Assembly (NCBI GenBank): GCA_964036155.1 | Contig: OZ038422.1 | Span: 80,065,201-80,129,200, forward strand | DNA: 64,000 bases | Reading direction: 5' to 3' | Source of the DNA: Diploscapter coronatus | Lineage: Eukaryota; Nematoda; Chromadorea; Rhabditida; Rhabditidae | Part shown: positions 59,402-64,000 of the stretch, piece after piece | Layout: each line of letters begins with the position of its first letter | Position numbering within the stretch: position 1 is the first letter of the stretch | Position numbers and translations under genes: made by a program | The notes under the pieces: model-generated | What the model saw: only the letters and a program-made list of their open reading frames with translations | Told to the model about the DNA's origin: nothing | Database searches by the model: none

Positions 59402-62400
59402 TTAAACCTGCGACTTTCTAAATCGGAATTTGTCAATGATGAATTTCGGTTTCTTTACATAATGGAGAAGCATGGATGATATGATGATCATGAATAGGAT
59501 CAAACAGAGAATTGTCGCATTGGTCGCATAGTCCAGTGGTTCTGTGTCGGTTCCAAAGAGTTCACGACGAAAACTTAGAGAATCCGTCCAGCTGAATGTC
59601 ACAATTTCTTCAAAGACATGAATTTTCGTCCTACCGGCAGAATTCGACCAGAGGTTTCTCGCCGGAATCAGCTTTTTCATCTCTCCTGCAATCCTTGATC
59701 GGCAATCGACCAGAAATGTCAAAAATTAGCAGATAATATGCGTATCGATAGGGATTCGCGTATGAAAGTAGGTATGAGACTTTCGGAGCCAGTGTCATCA
59801 AGGGTCTAAAAATCATTGTCGAACCTTCGGCAACAAATTGCAAAAGAAATACCGCAACATGCCACTTCCTTGAACGATAAAGAACGTCTGCAGCGATGAG
59901 AAGACGACGAATCGATTGAAATTTCGTCGAATGAAAATCGAAATCGTCATTGAAACGAATTGCGCTATCAAGGCCACCGACACGAAGACGAAGCACATTT
60001 TTAGATAGATGGAAACGTACGAGAGTGATGCTGTCCTGAAAATTTTGAATACTGCATTTTAAGAGCACCGTATCGTTCTCTTTCATTCCGCATCGATTCT
60101 CCCACTCGTAGTTTGGAAAGGGTCTTCCTTGAGAGCAGAAGGGGAGGAAACGATAGCCTCAAAAGGGAGGTTGAAGAATCGATACTCTTCGAATTAAAAT
60201 GAGAGGGAACCGTACGGTATGGGAAGCAAGGATGAAACCGGAATTCCGGTGCGAGAGTATTCTTTTTCTCTCCCCACGCGTACTTTTCTCTTTCTCTAAA
60301 TTCCGGCTCCGGTCTGATCAGAGTTTAGAGAAAGAAAAAGGGAGAAAGAGTGAAAAGGGCGCGTGAGGGAGAGAAAGAGAGACACACTCCCACACCGGAA
60401 TTCTGTCTCGCCCCTGGTGGGAAGAGTCGAAATGTTGCCTATTTTGTAAAGTTTGACATAACAGCTAAATTAGAAATGAAAGATGATACCGTTATTTTAT
60501 GATCAATTCAAAACTGACCAATACAATAAAGCCGCGGATAAGACTACTGACAATAGGTCGAATATGATGAATGTGCTCGAATAAGTGCCGAATGGTATTA
60601 ACGGGTTGTACAAGTGATTTCCGCATTCTATATACATCATGGAGACTGTTGGTGAGTCTGAATTTCAAATTGCTGTATTCTTCCCAGAAAATTCCAACAT
60701 TGCACGAATGTGATGAGCGATTGCACGATTGGCAACGTCAGCAAGAAGAGTCGTAAGATTCCTGATGACGAATGCGGGGCTGTCCAGGACCCGGTAACGA
60801 AATTTGGACTGGATTTCGAGAATCATGTAGATTTTACTTGGAGAAACTTACCAGAATATCGCAAGGCACATTGTGACGAAAGGCAGCGCGAAAATCCGAA
60901 GGAAAATTTGCAGCAATTGAGATGGCAGTAGATAAATTGTTCGTCTGCGAAATATTTGAGATAAAATGAAAACGTCTTGATATTTTTAGCAACTTTATAC
61001 CATCCTCCATGTCTCTTATTCCCGAGTTTATTTTATGGGCGACTTACTCGAGTAACGTCTTGATTTTGAATGAGACTTCAGCGGAGTGGAATGAGCACAG
61101 AGCGACAGAGTTCAAACAAGATCTGGAGCTAGGTAACCTTGAGGAATAATCCACTAGGCCATTGCTCGAATGATCCTAAAGTTTTGAGAGTTTACTTTTT
61201 CCTGGGAGTTATTCGTTACTTTGAATTTCTCGACAAGTTTATCAGCTTGCTCCTGGGTTTCTTGAAAGCGTTCTCCAGACTCTCGATCCACTGTTAGAAG
61301 TGATACTGAAATTATTCTCTAAATGGAATTAATCATTTTTATCTCACAATAATAGACGACTGGGTTTTCATTGATTGGGCACGGAAATCCGATATCGTTG
61401 AAATAAGAAGGAAGGCTTTTTGTTGAGCCTAAATTTTCAACTCAGATAACTAGTAAAGAAACGCACTACCAGAATACGCGACTTCCCCGTAGAACAGCAT
61501 GGTCATTTTTGTGAGCAACTGATTTATATCAGACCTTGGAGCTCGCATCGATACGACTATGATGCGGTCATATCGCTTGGCATATTCGAAGAGACAGGTC
61601 ATCAATTGGAATGATGCTAACGGCTCGAGATCGTGGATTGGATCGTCCAGGAGAAGCATGACTGGAAATGCTCGTCATTGGATATGGGGACATTTTTGAA
61701 AAAGAAATGACAAACGGAGCATCTCCTATATCAAACCTTGCTCATTTGTGGACTTATTATCGTGTGAATTGGCATTCACTTTGGGCAAAAAGTTTACAAT
61801 ATTTAAAATTGCACAACGCACTTGGATCCTTCACTAAGGCCGCAGCTGACAGAACTCTTCTTTGCCCGCTGATGGACAAATTCGATAACTTCGTGTTGGC
61901 GTAATGGTCGATTTCAAAATGTTTCATCAGCAAAGTTACCTAATCTTTGTATGTTTTTTCTCAAAATCTAAGCAATGCGTACTCTTTGATGCAACTCCTT
62001 GTTTGTTATGGTGTTGCTCAACGAAATCCTTCCGACGAAGTAGAGCAATCGGCTAACGGTAAGAAATTCGGGATAGCGATAGCGAAAATTAGTGAACGAG
62101 CAGAAGCGTTGGAAACGTCGTTCTAAATATTGTCTCGAACATGGCAGATTTGAAATGATTTTACTTGTCAAAGTTAGTCCATCCAACGTCATCCGTCCAG
62201 ATAGTTGACCATCGTTTTCACACGCTATCGCACTTAACAAGATAGATTTTCCAGAACCTAAAGATGTAAATTACAAATATCTTAACAGACAAAGGTTCCA
62301 CCAGATACACCCACGATGCCGTGAAGTTCACCAGAATGAGCTTCGATGCTGACATCCTTCAGAAATTGCGCTACTACAGGTGGTGAATATAGGCGATTGT

Positions 62401-62514
62401 ACCTAGAACTTCGAACTATCTGTGTGATCTTCAAATACGCTGCATGATCTAATGAAAGCTAATCCTTGATCGTTTTGAAAGGAGTTAGACCGTTCTCAAT
62501 CGATCTTGCAGCAT
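59402..62514 (-). CDS. ABCG (White-type) half-transporter with degenerate nucleotide-binding motifs
   Basis: Exons in gene order: 62491-62514 (tentative), 62302-62458, 61983-62257, 61822-61939, 61470-61661, 61348-61428, 61220-61305, 61048-61175, 60852-60944, 60699-60808, 60519-60657, 59853-60035, 59635-59805 and 59402-59591. All phases agree, about 648 aa. The order is ATPase domain then membrane domain, as in ABCG. Walker A GVSGSGKS is at residues 58-65, the signature is LSISGQRR near 173, and Walker B MLLLDDP is at 193-199. FNDIGFPCPINENP marks the ABCG linker. Six or so hydrophobic helices follow, with YSNPYRY-like SYANPYRYAYYLLI, and a last helix runs before KKPKFIIDKFRF. The signature lacks the usual Ser and first Gly, and Walker B has Asp for the catalytic Glu. 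The substrate cannot be inferred. The start is uncertain because the first intron would be only 32 nt. Confidence 0.88.
60241..60403. mobile_element. 163-bp foldback element in an ABCG intron
   Basis: The left arm GAATTCCGGTGCGAGAGTAT with CTCTCCCCACGCG and TTTCTCTAAA is mirrored by TTTAGAGAAAG, GCGCGTGAGGGAGAG and CTCCCACACCGGAATTC on the right. GTCTCGCCCCTG, which follows the right end, recurs at about 62657-62668 beside CTGAATTCC, so the family has another fragment nearby. Confidence 0.68.
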
Positions 62515-63936
62515 GTATGCACCTTCTTTTAGGGGTAAGATGGAATTGAATTTTTGAAAATGGGAACCAGAATCGAAATTGAAGCTCAAAACATTTTCGA
62601 GATCGGAATCTAAACGGGATTGGATGAAAATTGCCGGAATCGCAACCTGAATTCCGTCTCGCCCCTGATTTCTATGATTCTTTCCTACCAATTATCCCCG
62701 CTGACTGTACTCAAACACGACAGATTTCGGCATTCCAAAACGTGTCCGCTGCTTCCGGTTAGCATTCTTCAATACCTCAATAGTTTGAATAGTCAGAATA
62801 GAGTATTTGGTATTTAGGTTTGTTTTGAATAGTCGAATAGCATTAGCACATAAACGCAATCATTCCATAATTGTCAATCAAGTGCTAGTGTGTCTTCTGG
62901 TACTTTACTGCAAAGACTTGAAGACTGTCTGCAAAATCGCTCTTCACTCTGAATGAACGCGACGCAGACAGTGACAGAGTTATACACTTCTCGCGTTCTT
63001 ATGTGCGTGAAAAGGCAGAGATTCGGATGATATGAAATGAGAATAAAAAGTAACGAGATGTGTCGGGATTGGTGAATAAAATGTCATTTCTTAACGCAAG
63101 GCCATGGACGGAGTATTTACGATTTATGACATTGAGTATGCTCAGCACTAGTAAGTCAATTGCAATTATGTTCAGATTATGGCGAATCCTAAAAATTGAT
63201 TGGATGGATATTATCGGAGGGGACTATAAATGTATGGTTTAGATTAATTCAAATATTCAGGGTTTACTGAATAGAGGATAGTGGAACTTTCGGGATCTTG
63301 AATTGCAAGATAATCCGTAGCGAAAAGTGAAGAAGTTTCTCGAGCGAAAATGTATCTTTAGATCCGTTTTTGTCCAACGAACTACATCAAAGAAATGTTT
63401 CAACAGAGGTCATTTCATGAAAGCATACGAAGCATCATGCTTATAAGGAAGTATAAGGGTGGGGGAGGGAGTGTAAGGATGAGGATGAAAAATTAGGACT
63501 TCTCTTGGGATGGAGGCGTCCAGCTGTGGGAGTCTGTTTCTCCTACTTTGTTTAGCTACCTAATTCTCTTTCTCCACCTACCCTTCCCGCACCTCTCTCG
63601 CCCACCTTTTCGAGTACCGTGATGCTTTAATTGTAGCCGCGCGCACCGCACTGCATCAATGTGTATGGGTTCCCTCCTTCTCTTCTATCCTTGGAAGACA
63701 GGGGGACAGGTTCCTCCGACTTTCTTCTCCCTTCCACCCTCCCGAATCCCCACACTCCCTCAAATATTCGACTCATAGCACCTCACATCTTCAATCCTTC
63801 TCAATAAGATGGTCTAAGTCTATCGTGTCGTTCCTCAGTAGCTATTCTTACTCTTATTGAACCTTTGTACTTCGGCTTCTAATTATAGAGATAATTACCA
63901 GTTCGTGGAGTAGTTAGCAAATATGGTTAGATAACG
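62515..63936. other. intergenic region with pyrimidine-rich promoter-like tract
   Basis: No supported exon. 62544-62668 holds repeat-like sequence ending ATTCCGTCTCGCCCCTG. From about 63530 to 63780 the plus strand is strongly C/T-rich (CTTTCTCCACCTACCC, CTTCTCCCTTCCACC). This suits the promoter or 5' UTR of the gene beginning at 63937. Confidence 0.4.
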
Positions 63937-63980
63937 ATGATGAATCGGCCGAGAAAACAACATTCTCAGTGGGATTTGAG
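63937..63980 (+). CDS. first coding exon of a gene leaving the window (partial)
   Basis: ATGATG opens a frame MMNRPRKQHSQWDL ending in a strong donor, TTTGAG|gtgagt, at 63981 in phase 2. It follows a promoter-like C/T-rich region. The rest lies beyond 64000, so no family can be given. Confidence 0.42.
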
Positions 63981-64000
63981 GTGAGTTGCTGATTCAATTG

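Noticed and set aside
60710..60931. 73-codon plus-strand frame
   Set aside because: Antisense to two ABCG membrane-domain exons that fit the family and phase.

Overview
The window looks like nuclear DNA of a nematode, most likely a free-living rhabditid. Almost every gene is cut by many short introns (about 41-50 nt is common) with GT-AG borders, and a few look GC-AG. Non-coding DNA is AT-rich and the coding exons are clearly GC-richer. The gene set is PTB, SNAPc subunit 1, 2,4-dienoyl-CoA reductase, an ABCG transporter, nematode-style 7TM receptors and small 4TM proteins. Splice acceptors vary (tttcag, ttttag, ctaaag, attgag), so I would not call it Caenorhabditis. I cannot name the species.

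Layout. 1-0.18 kb: probable 3' end of a plus-strand gene that starts outside the window. 0.18-7.35 kb: no convincing gene, only pyrimidine-rich tracts and repeat fragments. 7.36-11.4 kb and 16.3-19.8 kb: two copies of a recent segmental duplication, each with an 11-exon 7TM receptor-like gene. Copy 1 reads intact and carries a solo LTR in an intron. Copy 2 has lost one splice acceptor. Between them lie a minus-strand gene for a Cys-rich single-pass membrane protein (12.0-14.0 kb) and a cluster of foldback and TIR elements. 20.1 kb: a possible small secreted peptide (minus). 21.8-35.6 kb, perhaps starting at 43.2 kb: the PTB splicing regulator gene (minus), with introns of up to 8 kb. A weaker chain of minus-strand exons lies at 37.0-42.9 kb. 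43.4-53.2 kb: plus-strand cluster of a 329-aa uncharacterised protein, SNAPC1, DECR and a short ORF. 56.0-58.7 kb: tandem pair of 4TM MARVEL-like genes. 59.4-62.5 kb: ABCG half-transporter (minus). 63.9 kb: a first coding exon leaving the right edge.

Functions. PTB (pre-mRNA splicing) and SNAPC1 (snRNA promoter recognition) act in RNA production. DECR works in unsaturated fatty-acid beta-oxidation and here ends in a peroxisomal targeting tripeptide. The ABCG protein has degenerate ATPase motifs. The window is also unusually rich in self-complementary elements, many of them inside introns. I found no tRNA, rRNA or CRISPR. All exon models were read by eye from splice signals and phase, without transcript data.
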